This document shows positions 38,409-48,036 of a stretch of 64,000 nt of DNA, in pieces; position 1 is the first letter of the stretch, and each line of letters opens with the position of its first letter. The notes beneath the pieces were generated by a model. The model was not told the DNA's origin. It did no database searches and was given only the letters and a program-made list of their open reading frames with translations. Both the position numbers and the translations under genes were made by a program. Origin of the DNA: RBG-16-66-20 sp035308765 (GTDB lineage: Bacteria > Pseudomonadota > Gammaproteobacteria > Burkholderiales > SG8-39); NCBI GenBank assembly GCA_035308765.1, contig DATGGA010000011.1:43202-107201 (forward strand). The letters run 5' to 3'.

Positions 38409-39373
38409 TTGAGCGCCTGCACCTTGTCGTAGAGCGCCTTGTCCCAGGTCGCATCCGGGCCGGTGAGGAACGGGATGAACGCCTGCTTGAACGCGGCGCG
38501 GTCGGACTTGACCACGATCTTCTTGTACTTGGTGGCGAAATCGTCCACCAGCCTGGCTTCCGACGCAACGATGTCATCGGTCGCCTTGGCCGCCGCCTCG
38601 CGGAAGATGTCCTGGAAGGCTTTCTTGTCCGCGTCCGAGAGCTTGTTCCAGACATGGCCGCCGACGATGGTGAGCAGCATCTCGGTGATGTGACCGGTGA
38701 GGTTGATGTGCGTCTGCACCTCGTAGAACTTCTTCGCCTCGATGGTCGGCAGCGGGTTCTCCTGCGCATCCACGGTCTTGTTCTGCAGCGCGAGGTAAAC
38801 CTCCGCGAAGGCGATCGGCGTCGCATTCGCACCGACGACCTTCGGGTACATGATGTAGAGCGGCGCATCGGGCACGCGCAGCTTCAGACCCTTCATGTCC
38901 TCGGGCTTGACGATCGCCTTGTTGGCGGTGGTATGGCGCACGCCGTAGTAGGTGAAGGCGATCGGCCGGTTGCCGCCCTTGGCGTAGTACTGATCGGCGA
39001 GTTCCGCCAGCACCTGGCTCTGCGAGAATTTCTTCCAGTGGTCGAAGTCGCGGAACATGTACGGCGCGCCGCCGATGGCGAGCGGCGGGTAGGTGCGCGC
39101 GGCGAACGCCTGTCCGGTGTAAATGATGTCCACCGTGCCCAGCGACAGTGCCTGGTTGATCTGGGTTTCGTTGCCCAGCGCCGATGCGGGGAACACGTCC
39201 ATGGTGTAGCGGTTGCCCGTGCGCTTGGGAAGCTCGCTTGCCGCCCACAGCGCCCACTTGTGATACGGCTCCGAGGTTTCGTAGACATGCGCGAACTTCA
39301 GTTTTTGCTGTGCAAGTACCACCCCTGGTAAAGCAAGAATGCCCAGTACGATCAATGCCAGGATTCGTTTCAT
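38405..39373 (-). CDS. dctP: TRAP transporter solute-binding protein (DctP family)
   Basis: A 322-residue periplasmic binding protein with signal peptide (about 1-21, ending VVLA). FAHVYETSEPYHKWALWAAS, GTVDIIYTG and the carboxylate-binding Arg region MKGLKLRVPDAPLY match DctP proteins that bind organic or sugar acids. It leads the dctP-dehydratase-dctQ-dctM set, an order in which the enzyme is embedded among transporter subunits. Confidence 0.93.
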   Translation of the reverse strand: MKRILALIVLGILALPGVVLAQQKLKFAHVYETSEPYHKWALWAASELPKRTGNRYTMDVFPASALGNETQINQALSLGTVDIIYTGQAFAARTYPPLAIGGAPYMFRDFDHWKKFSQSQVLAELADQYYAKGGNRPIAFTYYGVRHTTANKAIVKPEDMKGLKLRVPDAPLYIMYPKVVGANATPIAFAEVYLALQNKTVDAQENPLPTIEAKKFYEVQTHINLTGHITEMLLTIVGGHVWNKLSDADKKAFQDIFREAAAKATDDIVASEARLVDDFATKYKKIVVKSDRAAFKQAFIPFLTGPDATWDKALYDKVQALK

Positions 39374-39382
39374 GATTTCCCC

Positions 39383-40084
39383 TTAGTAAGTTGCCCTGCC
39401 TCCGGAAATATCGAACACGCCTGCAGTGGAGAACGAACAGTCTTCCGACGCCAGCCAGCAGACGAGCGCCGCGATCTCCTCCACCCTGACGAAGCGCCCC
39501 ATCGGGATCTTCGAGAGCATGTACTGCGCGAACTCCTTGGTTACCTGGTCTAGGATGGCGGTCTGCGCCGCGGCAGGCGTGACGCAGTTGACTAGCACGC
39601 CGCTCTGCGCGAGTTCTTTGCCGAGCGCCTTTGTGAAGGCAATGAGCCCGCCCTTGGCGGCTGCATAAGCCGCGGCGTTGGGATTGCCTTCCTTGCCCGC
39701 GACTGAAGCGATGTTGACGATGCGCCCGTACTTCTGCTTCACCATGTGCGGCACGACTACCCGACTGCAAAGGAAGGGGCCGTTCAGGTCGATGTCGATG
39801 ACCTTGCGCCAGTCGGCGACCGGATAGTCGACCACCGGCATGCTCGGACCCGCGATGCCGGCGTTGTTCACCAGTACGTCGATCTTGCCGAGGCTGGCGA
39901 GCGTTCTTTTGAGCGCTGCGCCGATCGAGGCCTCGTCTGCGACATCCACCCGGTCGGGGCCGGCGAGATCCCAGACGACGACCTTCGCGCCTGAGACCTC
40001 CAGGCGCTTGACGATGGCGGCACCGATGCCCGTCGCGCCGCCAGTGACGACCGCGGTGCGGCCCTTGAAATCGAGCTGGTTCAT
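39383..40084 (-). CDS. Short-chain dehydrogenase/reductase
   Basis: A 233-residue SDR. The cofactor motif TGGATGIG is at about 14-21, NNAG near 78, and the catalytic YAAAK near 147-151. The NAD preference is suggested by Asp after the second strand (VVWDLAG). It lies between the ABC permease and dctP genes (9 bp), so it probably oxidises a sugar or sugar acid brought in by one of these systems. The substrate is unknown. Confidence 0.88.
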   Translation of the reverse strand: MNQLDFKGRTAVVTGGATGIGAAIVKRLEVSGAKVVVWDLAGPDRVDVADEASIGAALKRTLASLGKIDVLVNNAGIAGPSMPVVDYPVADWRKVIDIDLNGPFLCSRVVVPHMVKQKYGRIVNIASVAGKEGNPNAAAYAAAKGGLIAFTKALGKELAQSGVLVNCVTPAAAQTAILDQVTKEFAQYMLSKIPMGRFVRVEEIAALVCWLASEDCSFSTAGVFDISGGRATY

Positions 40085-40094
40085 TCCGCGCCTT

Positions 40095-40967
40095 TCATTC
40101 CTTCACGGCTCCAGTCATTCCCGAAACGTAGTACTCGACGAAAAACGAATAGAGGACCGCCACCGGCAGCGAGCCGAGCAGGGCGCCTGCCATCAGCGCG
40201 CCCCAGTGATACACGTCGCCCTCCACCAGTTCGGTGACCACGCCCACCGGCACCGTCTTGACTTCCGAGGACGAAATGAAGGTGAGCGCGTAGATGAATT
40301 CGTTCCACGACAGCGTGAAGGCGAAGATGCCCGCCGATATCAGCCCCGGCACCGCGAGCGGCAGGATGATCTTGGTGAGCACCTGCCAGCGCGTAGCGCC
40401 GTCGATCAGCGCGCATTCCTCCAGCTCGTAGGGAATGGAGCGGAAATAGCCCATCAGGAGCCAGGTGCAGAACGGGATCAGGAAAGTCGGGTAGGTGAGG
40501 ATCAGGGCCCAGCGCGTGTCGAACAGCCCGAGCTGGAACACGATCGCCGCCAGCGGGATGAACAGGATGGAGGGCGGCACCAGGTAGGCGAGGAAGATCG
40601 CCAGGCCGACCTGCTTGGAGCCCTTGTAGCGCAGGCGTTCGATCGAGTATGCGGCGAACACGCTCGCTGCCAGCGACGTCGTGGTGGCGACCACCGAGAC
40701 GATCACGGTGTTCCACATCCAGTGCGGATATTCCGTGTGGAACAGCAGCTTCTCGAAATGCGCGAACGTGGGGTGGACGATCCAGAATGGGTTGGCGGCC
40801 TTGGACAGCAGTTCCGCGTCCGGCTTGAACGAGGTCATCGCCATCCAGTAGAAGGGGAAAAGCAGGATCACCAGGAAACAGGCAAGAGGAATGTAGACCG
40901 TGACCCAGCGCCGCCGCGGCGACTCGAGGTAGGCCATCCCCTTCGAATCCTGGGCCGAGTCCTTCAT
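40095..40967 (-). CDS. Sugar ABC transporter permease (MalG type)
   Basis: A 290-residue CUT1-family permease with six hydrophobic segments. The EAA loop EECALIDGATRWQVLTKIIL contacts the ATPase. ATG 40967 overlaps the stop of the partner permease (ATGA). It ends 10 bp before the SDR. Confidence 0.9.
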   Translation of the reverse strand: MKDSAQDSKGMAYLESPRRRWVTVYIPLACFLVILLFPFYWMAMTSFKPDAELLSKAANPFWIVHPTFAHFEKLLFHTEYPHWMWNTVIVSVVATTTSLAASVFAAYSIERLRYKGSKQVGLAIFLAYLVPPSILFIPLAAIVFQLGLFDTRWALILTYPTFLIPFCTWLLMGYFRSIPYELEECALIDGATRWQVLTKIILPLAVPGLISAGIFAFTLSWNEFIYALTFISSSEVKTVPVGVVTELVEGDVYHWGALMAGALLGSLPVAVLYSFFVEYYVSGMTGAVKE

Positions 40968-41863
40968 TTGTCCGTCCCCCCCTGCTGCCATGCGCGCCGC
41001 TGCAGGCCGAAGTAGCTGAACAGGATCGCCGCGAGCAGGAACGGCACCATGGCGGTGGCGAGCGCCGCGCCTTCGCCCAGCGCCCCGCCGGGGATCGCGC
41101 GCTGGAAAGAGAGCGTCGCCATCAGGTGGGTCGCGTTCAGCGGCCCGCCCCGCGTCAGCACGTAGATCAGCTGGAAGTCGGTGAAGGTGAACAGCACACT
41201 GAAGGTCATCACCACTGCGATGATCGGCGTCAGCATCGGTAGCGTGACGTGCCAGAATTTCTGCCAGTCGGTGGCGCCGTCGAGCGACGCGGCCTCGTAG
41301 AGCGAGGGCGAGACGGTCTGCAGCCCGGCCAGCAGCGTGATCGCGACGAAAGGCACGCCGCGCCAGACGTTCGCCGCGATGGTGGAAAAACGGGCGAGCC
41401 AGGGCTCGCCGAGGAAATCGATGTACGTGTCGATGATGCCGGCTTTGGCCAGCGCCCAGGAGATCACCGAGAACTGCGAGTCGTACATCCACCAGAAGGC
41501 GATTGCCGACAGCGCGGTGGGAACGATGAACGGCAGCAGCACGATGGCGCGCAGGAAGGCCTTGAACGGCAGGCTCTTGTTGAGCAGCAGCGCGAGCCAC
41601 AGGCCGAGCGCGAATTTCGCGATGCTGGCGACGATGGTGTAGAAAAACGTGTTGAACAGCGACAGCCGCGCCACGCTGTCGCCGAACAGGAAGGTGAAGT
41701 TTTCCGCGCCTATCCACCCGCCCGGGCGGCCGATCTTGGTGTCGGTGAAACCCAGCCAGGTTCCCAGGCCGAGCGGATAGGTCAGGAAAACGAGCAGCAG
41801 AGCGCCCGCGGGCAGCATGAACAGCAGCCCGAGAACGTTCCGGTTTTCGAGCCAGTTTTTCAA
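40964..41863 (-). CDS. Sugar ABC transporter permease (MalF type)
   Basis: A 299-residue CUT1-family permease with six hydrophobic segments. The EAA loop is YEAASLDGATDWQKFWHVTL. The start is TTG 41863, overlapping the stop of the binding-protein gene (TTGA), so translation is coupled. It pairs with the MalG-type permease to form the inner-membrane channel. Confidence 0.9.
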   Translation of the reverse strand: MKNWLENRNVLGLLFMLPAGALLLVFLTYPLGLGTWLGFTDTKIGRPGGWIGAENFTFLFGDSVARLSLFNTFFYTIVASIAKFALGLWLALLLNKSLPFKAFLRAIVLLPFIVPTALSAIAFWWMYDSQFSVISWALAKAGIIDTYIDFLGEPWLARFSTIAANVWRGVPFVAITLLAGLQTVSPSLYEAASLDGATDWQKFWHVTLPMLTPIIAVVMTFSVLFTFTDFQLIYVLTRGGPLNATHLMATLSFQRAIPGGALGEGAALATAMVPFLLAAILFSYFGLQRRAWQQGGTDK

Positions 41864-43179
41864 ACTTTGTAGTACCGTTCGGCGCGTTTCTGGGCCCGTT
41901 CAGCCGCCTCCTTGGGGGTTTTCGCGCCGCTCGCCGCTTCCGCCACCATGTCGACGATGATGAAATCGGCCAGCGCGCCCGCCGAGGCGTAGCCCAGCTT
42001 GCCGTCGTAGCCGGTCGGCCGGAGTTCCTTCACTGCATCGCGGTACGGCAGGTGCTTCGGATCGGAGGTCCAGATCGGATTCTTGGCGTAAGCCGTCAGC
42101 GGCTGCGCGACGTAGCCGATGCTCGCCTGCATCCATGGCCCGTACTGTTCCTCCTCCATCATGAAGCGGAGGAACTCCTTCGCCGCCTTCGGGTACTTGG
42201 TGTACTTGAAGATCATCTGGTTGAGGAACAGGTGGGACGCGACGCCGGTGCCGGCTGGTCCGACCGGATATACGGCGTGGTTGATGTCGGCCGCGAGGGC
42301 CGCGATGTTCGGGTCCTTGGAGGTCTTGGCGGCGTAATAGATCGAGATGCCGTTGTTGGTCACCGAAATCTGCCCGTCGAGGAATACCTTGTTGTTGCTC
42401 GGATCGAGCCACGATAGCGTGCCCGGAATGAAGGTCGCGTAGAGTTCCTTGCCGTACTCGAGCGCCTTGATCGTCTCCGGGCTGTCGAGGACGACCTTGC
42501 CGGACTTGTCGACCATCTTGCCGCCGAAGGCCCACACCAGCCAGTGGCACCAGGCGTTGGAATCGCCGGTGGCATGGCCGAGCGCGAAGCCGCCGGGCGT
42601 GCCCTTGGCTTTCAGCGCCTGCATCATTTTCAGGAAGTCGTCGGTGGTCTTCGGAAAGCTGTTGTAGCCGGCCGCCTTGAGCATGCTCTCGCGGTACACC
42701 ATCATGCTGCCGGCCGCTCCCAGCGGGATGCCGATCCAGTTCTTGCCGTTGGGGCGCAGGTAGGCTTCGCCCGCGGGATACCAGCCGCCGTATTTCTTGC
42801 CCAGGTAATTGGCGAGATCGGTCACGTCCAGCAGCTTTTCAGGATAGAGATCGGCGTCGTCGTTGGTCCCGAGGATGATGTCGGGGCCGGCGCCGACGTT
42901 GGCCGCGACGGCCGCCTTCGGCCGCACGTCTTCCCAGCTCTCGTTGTCCACCCGCACCTCGATGCCGTATTTCTTGGTGAAGGCCTCGACGTTCTTCATG
43001 TACTGGTCGATGTCGCCCTGCACGAAACGGCTCCAGCGCAGCACGCGCAGCGTGGCGCCTTTTTCCGGCGCGTTGCTCCACTGGGCGTGCGCGTCCTTCA
43101 CCCAGATCATCGGCGCCGCCGCGCCTGCGGCGACACCTGCGGTTGCCTTCAGAAAGTCCCTGCGTTTCATCTTGCTCAT
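41860..43179 (-). CDS. Extracellular sugar-binding protein, family 1, Tat signal
   Basis: A 439-residue periplasmic binding protein for a carbohydrate ABC importer. The N-terminus has KMKRRDFLKATAGVAAGAAA, a twin-arginine signal, with cleavage probably after DAHA. LRVLRWSRFVQGDIDQYMKN and DIILGTNDDADLYPEKLLDV fit family 1 binding proteins. Export through Tat suggests folding before export. The sugar cannot be inferred. It is followed directly by the MalF-type permease. Confidence 0.9.
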   Translation of the reverse strand: MSKMKRRDFLKATAGVAAGAAAPMIWVKDAHAQWSNAPEKGATLRVLRWSRFVQGDIDQYMKNVEAFTKKYGIEVRVDNESWEDVRPKAAVAANVGAGPDIILGTNDDADLYPEKLLDVTDLANYLGKKYGGWYPAGEAYLRPNGKNWIGIPLGAAGSMMVYRESMLKAAGYNSFPKTTDDFLKMMQALKAKGTPGGFALGHATGDSNAWCHWLVWAFGGKMVDKSGKVVLDSPETIKALEYGKELYATFIPGTLSWLDPSNNKVFLDGQISVTNNGISIYYAAKTSKDPNIAALAADINHAVYPVGPAGTGVASHLFLNQMIFKYTKYPKAAKEFLRFMMEEEQYGPWMQASIGYVAQPLTAYAKNPIWTSDPKHLPYRDAVKELRPTGYDGKLGYASAGALADFIIVDMVAEAASGAKTPKEAAERAQKRAERYYKV

Positions 43180-43216
43180 GCCGTCCTCCTGTCGTGGGTC
43201 ATGGTCGGTTGCGTGC

Positions 43217-44260
<1,044 letters not shown>

Positions 44261-44261
44261 G

Positions 44262-44966
44262 CTATTTTCCCGCCTCCTTCCAGTCCTTGCTGTAGCGTTT
44301 CTTGGTCATGTCCATGTGCCGGCGCATCGCCGCGCGCGCCGCCGCCGGATCGCGGTCCAGGATCGCGCGGGCCACGGCCTCGTGTTCGTCGATGGTTTCG
44401 CCGGCCATGGCCGGGTATTCGAGCTTCAGTTCGAGCGCCCGGTAGAGCGGCCCGACGCGCTGGTCCCACAGCGTCTGCACCACGAGCTCCAGCGCGCTGT
44501 TGCCGGTCGCTTCCGCGATGCGCACGTGAAAGGCGCGGTCCGCGTCCAGCGGATTGTGGTGCCGCTTCGCTTCCTTCTGCAGGTCGGCGTGCGCCTTGCG
44601 GACGGCGCGCAGCTGGGCGGGGCTGCCGTTTCTTGCCGCGAGCGCCGCGCATTCCCCCTCGATCATCCAGCGCGCGCGGATTACCTCGAAGGGCCCGGAG
44701 GCGCCGGCGATTTCGGCCGCGCGGCCGCGGCCGTCGGCCTGCGACACGTAGATGCCGGAGCCGACGCGCACATCGAGCAGGCCTTCGACCTCGAGCGCGA
44801 TCAGCGCCTCGCGCAGGCTGGGGCGGGAAACGCCGAGCTGGCGCGCGAGGTCGCGTTCCGCGGGCAGGCGCGCGCCGGGCGCCACTTCGCCGTTGCCGAT
44901 CAGTGTGCGGATCTGGTCGGCGATCTGACGATAGAGACGACGAGGCTCGACGACCTGCAGGCGCAT
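44262..44966 (-). CDS. GntR-family regulator, FadR/FCD subfamily
   Basis: A 234-residue repressor-type protein. The winged HTH (about 5-70) includes LPAERDLARQLGVSRPSLREAL. The C-terminal FCD domain has Asp and His metal/ligand residues (DADRAFHVRIAEATGNSAL, then HMDMTKK). Members bind sugar acids or small carboxylates. It is first in the minus-strand catabolic run and divergent from the SDR-FAH pair, so it probably controls both from the intergenic operator at 45038. Confidence 0.92.
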   Translation of the reverse strand: MRLQVVEPRRLYRQIADQIRTLIGNGEVAPGARLPAERDLARQLGVSRPSLREALIALEVEGLLDVRVGSGIYVSQADGRGRAAEIAGASGPFEVIRARWMIEGECAALAARNGSPAQLRAVRKAHADLQKEAKRHHNPLDADRAFHVRIAEATGNSALELVVQTLWDQRVGPLYRALELKLEYPAMAGETIDEHEAVARAILDRDPAAARAAMRRHMDMTKKRYSKDWKEAGK

Positions 44967-45037
44967 GGCGTGATGTTTTTATGTGGAAGGAAAAATGCGG
45001 AGCCCGCGCAGGGTATCGGCGCGACGGATGATTGGTC

Positions 45038-45054
45038 AAGTGGTCAGACCGATT
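45038..45054. promoter_or_regulatory. Candidate FadR/PdhR-type GntR operator
   Basis: AAGTGGTCAGACCGATT fits the FadR-subfamily pattern TGGT-N3-ACC within A/T-rich flanks (compare AATTGGT-N3-ACCAATT of PdhR). It lies between the divergently transcribed regulator and SDR genes, about 60 bp upstream of the SDR -10. Confidence 0.55.
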
Positions 45055-45112
45055 ATTTTCGCCCAGCGCGGATGCTGCACTGCGCTACAAAGTTATGCAC
45101 AAACCCGTGGGC

Positions 45113-45118
45113 TATAAT
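45113..45118 (+). promoter_or_regulatory. -10 hexamer of the SDR-FAH operon
   Basis: GGCTATAATTCGCGCC contains a perfect TATAAT. The leader to ATG 45163 is about 38 nt and contains CAGGAG (45148-45153) as ribosome site, unlike the leaderless-type genes elsewhere in the window. Confidence 0.55.
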
Positions 45119-45162
45119 TCGCGCCCTCGCAATACATTCCCCCAAGCAGGAGTCGGCAAGCG

Positions 45163-45903
45163 ATGGCAGGCAGGCTCGCAGGCAAGGTCGCGTTCATTAC
45201 CGCGGCCGGTCAGGGTATCGGACGCGGCGCAGCGCTTGCGTTCGCTCGCGAAGGCGCGCAGGTCTGGGCGACCGATCTCAATCCGGCGACGCTCAAGGAC
45301 ATCGACGGCAAGGACAATATCCGCACCAGAGTGCTGGATGTAACGGACGAGGCTGCGATCGCCGGGGTCGCCGCCGAGGCGGGCCAGATCGACATTCTTT
45401 TCAATTGCGCCGGCTACGTGCACCACGGCACGATCCTCGATACCGCATCAAAGGACTGGGACTTCAGTTTCAATCTCAACGTGAAGTCCATGTACCTGGT
45501 GACCCGCGCCCTCCTGCCGGGAATGCTGAAGAAGGGCGGCGGCTCCATCATCAACATGTCTTCGATCGCCTCCAGCGTGAAGGGCCTGCCGAACCGTTTC
45601 GTCTACGGCGCCAGCAAGGCGGCCGTGATCGGCCTCACCAAATCAATCGCCGCGGACTACGTGAAGCAGGGCATCCGCTGCAACTGCATCGGTCCCGGCA
45701 CGGTCGATACGCCGTCGCTCGGAGACCGCATCAACGCCTTCGCCGACCCGGTGCAGGCGAGGAAGGATTTCATCGCGCGCCAGCCCATGGGGCGGCTGGG
45801 CTCGGTCGAGGACATCACGGGGATACTCGTGTTCCTTGCATCCGACGAGTCGCGTTTCGCAACCGGCAACATGTATTCGATAGACGGGGGGATGACGATA
45901 TGA
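45163..45903 (+). CDS. SDR oxidoreductase, 2-keto-3-deoxy-L-fuconate dehydrogenase-like
   Basis: A 246-residue SDR. The cofactor loop is TAAGQGIGRGAAL, followed by WATDLN with the Asp that favours NAD, NCAG near 84 and catalytic YGASK near 148. The C-terminal segment (QARKDFIARQPMGRLGSVED) is typical of the DHRS6-like group containing 2-keto-3-deoxy-L-fuconate dehydrogenase. Overlap with an FAH-family hydrolase supports oxidation of a 2-keto-3-deoxy acid to a 2,4-diketo acid. The exact sugar is inference. Confidence 0.85.
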   Translation: MAGRLAGKVAFITAAGQGIGRGAALAFAREGAQVWATDLNPATLKDIDGKDNIRTRVLDVTDEAAIAGVAAEAGQIDILFNCAGYVHHGTILDTASKDWDFSFNLNVKSMYLVTRALLPGMLKKGGGSIINMSSIASSVKGLPNRFVYGASKAAVIGLTKSIAADYVKQGIRCNCIGPGTVDTPSLGDRINAFADPVQARKDFIARQPMGRLGSVEDITGILVFLASDESRFATGNMYSIDGGMTI

Positions 45904-46748
45904 AGTTGTGCCGCTACGGCAGGAACGGCTTCGAGAAGCCGGGGATCATCGACACCGACGGGCGCCTGCGCGACCTGTCCAAGGTGGTGGAGAACATCGG
46001 CCCGAACGAACTCTCGCCGCGCGGCCTGAAGATGCTCGCCAAGGTGAAGCCGGAAACGCTGCCGGTGGTCGCCAATGGCCCGCGCCTCGGCGTGCCCTTC
46101 ATCGGCATCGGCAAGTTCGTCGCCATCGGCCTCAACTACTCCGACCACGCCAGGGAAGCCGGCATGCCTATCCCGGCCGAGCCGATCGTGTTCATGAAGG
46201 CCACCACCTCGATCAGCGGGCCGAATGACGACGTCATCCAACCCAAGCGCTCGACCAAGCTCGACTGGGAAGTCGAACTCGGCATCGTGATCGGCACCAA
46301 GGCGCAGTACGTGCCGGAGGCCGAGGCGCTCGAGTACGTCGCCGGCTACTGCGTGGTGAACGACGTTTCCGAGCGCGCTTTCCAGATGGCCACCGGGCAA
46401 TGGGACAAGGGCAAAGGCTTCGACACCGCCGGCCCGATCGGGCCATGGCTGGTGACTACCGATGAGATCAGGGATCCGCAAGTCCTCGACATGTGGCTGG
46501 ACGTCAACGGCAAGCGCATGCAGTCGGGCAATACCAGGACCATGATTTTCAACTGCGCGCAGATCGTCTCGCACGTCAGCCACTACATGACGCTGTTGCC
46601 GGGCGATGTGATTTGCACCGGCACGCCCCCGGGCGTCGGGCTTGGCATCAAGCCGAACCCGGTATTCCTGAAACCGGGCGACGTGATGACCCTCGGCATC
46701 CGCGGCTTGGGCGAACAAAAGCAGAAGGTCGTCGCCTGGCCGGGCTAA
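45900..46748 (+). CDS. FAH-family hydrolase, 2,4-diketo-3-deoxy-L-fuconate hydrolase-like
   Basis: A 282-residue fumarylacetoacetate-hydrolase-fold enzyme. GLNYSDHAREAG, PIVFMKATTSISGPNDDVI, LDWEVELGIVIG and CTGTPPGVGLG are family blocks with the metal-binding Glu/Asp. In the L-fucose/L-rhamnose non-phosphorylative route the homologue cleaves a 2,4-diketo-3-deoxy acid to pyruvate and a hydroxyacid. ATG 45900 overlaps the SDR stop, so both are coupled. The family also includes other acylpyruvate hydrolases, so specificity is open. Confidence 0.85.
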   Translation: MKLCRYGRNGFEKPGIIDTDGRLRDLSKVVENIGPNELSPRGLKMLAKVKPETLPVVANGPRLGVPFIGIGKFVAIGLNYSDHAREAGMPIPAEPIVFMKATTSISGPNDDVIQPKRSTKLDWEVELGIVIGTKAQYVPEAEALEYVAGYCVVNDVSERAFQMATGQWDKGKGFDTAGPIGPWLVTTDEIRDPQVLDMWLDVNGKRMQSGNTRTMIFNCAQIVSHVSHYMTLLPGDVICTGTPPGVGLGIKPNPVFLKPGDVMTLGIRGLGEQKQKVVAWPG

Positions 46749-46766
46749 GTTGGAGCTGAGTCCGCT

Positions 46767-47471
46767 CTGAGCGTCACCTTCACCGCGGTCGGGTTCCGGA
46801 GGGGCTTCGTCCGCGCCCTGCCGGTCGCGCTGGGTGTTTTCGTCTGGGCCCTGACCTTCGGTCTAATGGCGCGCGAGGCAGGTCTCTCGCCGCTGGAAGC
46901 CACGCTGATGAGCACGCTCGTGTACTCCGGCACCGCGCAAGCGGCTACGGTCGGCGGCTTCGCCACGGGCGCTGGCATTCTTGCGGCGGTGGTGACTGTG
47001 CTGATGCTGAACGCGCGCTACCTGCTCTACGGCGCCTCGCTGCGTCCCTGGCTTTCGCAGACGAGCCCGGCCCAGGCCTACGCGACGCTCTGGTTTCTCG
47101 GCGATGCGAACTGGGCGATGTCCACCAAGGCGCACGCCGGAGGAGAACATGACGCGGCGTTCATTTTCGGCTCAGGCGTGTCCATGTACCTGCCCTGGGT
47201 CGCGGGTACCGCGCTGGGCGCCACCGCGGGGGACTGGATCGCCGATCCGAGAACGCTGGGCGTGGACTTCCTGCTGGTTGCGTTCTGCTTCGCGATGGCC
47301 ATCGACCTCTTCAAGTCGCGTACAGACGTCGCGCCGGCGGCTGCCGCCGTGGTCGTGGCGGGGCTGCTCGACCGCCTCGCGCCTTCCGGCTGGACGCTGG
47401 TGGCGGCCGGCTTCGCCGGTGGATTCACGGCATGGCTGCGCTATGACGACGCGAAGGGAAAGGCGGCATGA
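46767..47471 (+). CDS. azlC: AzlC-family branched-chain amino acid exporter, large subunit (non-canonical start)
   Basis: The frame encodes FRRGFVRALPVALGVFVWAL, then STLVYSGTAQAATVGGF and NARYLLYGASLRPWL, all typical of AzlC. The first ATG in frame (46866) would remove the first membrane segment. Upstream in frame there is no ATG, GTG or TTG before the TAA at 46746. CTG 46767, 12 nt after GGAG, would give 234 residues, the usual length. I therefore propose a CTG start; another rare start or a sequencing error is possible. It pairs with azlD. Confidence 0.75.
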   Translation: MSVTFTAVGFRRGFVRALPVALGVFVWALTFGLMAREAGLSPLEATLMSTLVYSGTAQAATVGGFATGAGILAAVVTVLMLNARYLLYGASLRPWLSQTSPAQAYATLWFLGDANWAMSTKAHAGGEHDAAFIFGSGVSMYLPWVAGTALGATAGDWIADPRTLGVDFLLVAFCFAMAIDLFKSRTDVAPAAAAVVVAGLLDRLAPSGWTLVAAGFAGGFTAWLRYDDAKGKAA

Positions 47472-47776
47472 CGCTGCGCGTCGAACTGCTGCCGCTGTTG
47501 CTCGCACTCGCGCTGGCTTCCTTCACCTGCCGCGCGGGCGGATTCTGGCTGATGCGCTTCGTTACCGTCACGCCGCGCTTGCGCGCGATGCTGGCCGCAG
47601 CGCCGCTGGCGGTGATGCTGGGGATCGTAACGCCCGCCGCCTTGCGCGGCGGCCTGCCGGAAATCGCGGGCCTCGCAGTGACATTCGCTGCGATGCGCCT
47701 GTGGCGCAGCGACCTGGTGGCGATGTTCTGCGGCGTGGCCGCGGTTGCGCTTTGCCGCGGCCTGCTGCCTCAATAG
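47468..47776 (+). CDS. azlD: AzlD-family small subunit of branched-chain amino acid exporter
   Basis: A 102-residue membrane protein with three to four hydrophobic segments. The motif RAGGFWLMRF near residue 22 is an AzlD hallmark (usually TYLxR). ATG 47468 overlaps the azlC stop. Together AzlCD export branched-chain amino acids and analogues. Its 3' end lies against the decayed cupin gene on the other strand. Confidence 0.88.
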   Translation: MTLRVELLPLLLALALASFTCRAGGFWLMRFVTVTPRLRAMLAAAPLAVMLGIVTPAALRGGLPEIAGLAVTFAAMRLWRSDLVAMFCGVAAVALCRGLLPQ

Positions 47777-48017
47777 GGCGTCGGCCTTGAATCCGGCGCA
47801 CATCCCGGGCTTGAGCAACGTTTCTCCGGCATCGGTCACGAGCATCGCTTCGCCCTCGAGGATGTAGACGAATTCGCCCTGTTTGCCATGCGCGTGCCGC
47901 AACGCGGACGCCGCGCCGGGCCACCTTGGCCCGCATTTCGGGCGGATAGTTGGATTGCCTGGCGCGTGGCGGGGCTTCGGCTGCAACGACTGAAAGCGGG
48001 TGGTTTGTCTTTGCCAT
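47777..48017 (-). pseudogene. Decayed cupin-domain protein
   Basis: Two minus-strand frames together resemble a small cupin protein. The first reads AKTNHPLSVVAAEAPP and NYPPEMRAKVA. After a loss of roughly 25-30 expected residues and a frame change near 47920, the second reads SALRHAHGKQGEFVYILEGE and LLKPGMCAGFKADA. The 3' end is cut off where azlD begins, with no stop of its own. The cupin metal motif HAH-x4-E is still visible. I read it as an inactivated remnant left by deletion, not a working gene. Confidence 0.7.
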
Positions 48018-48036
48018 ATCTGCCTCGGATGCGTGA

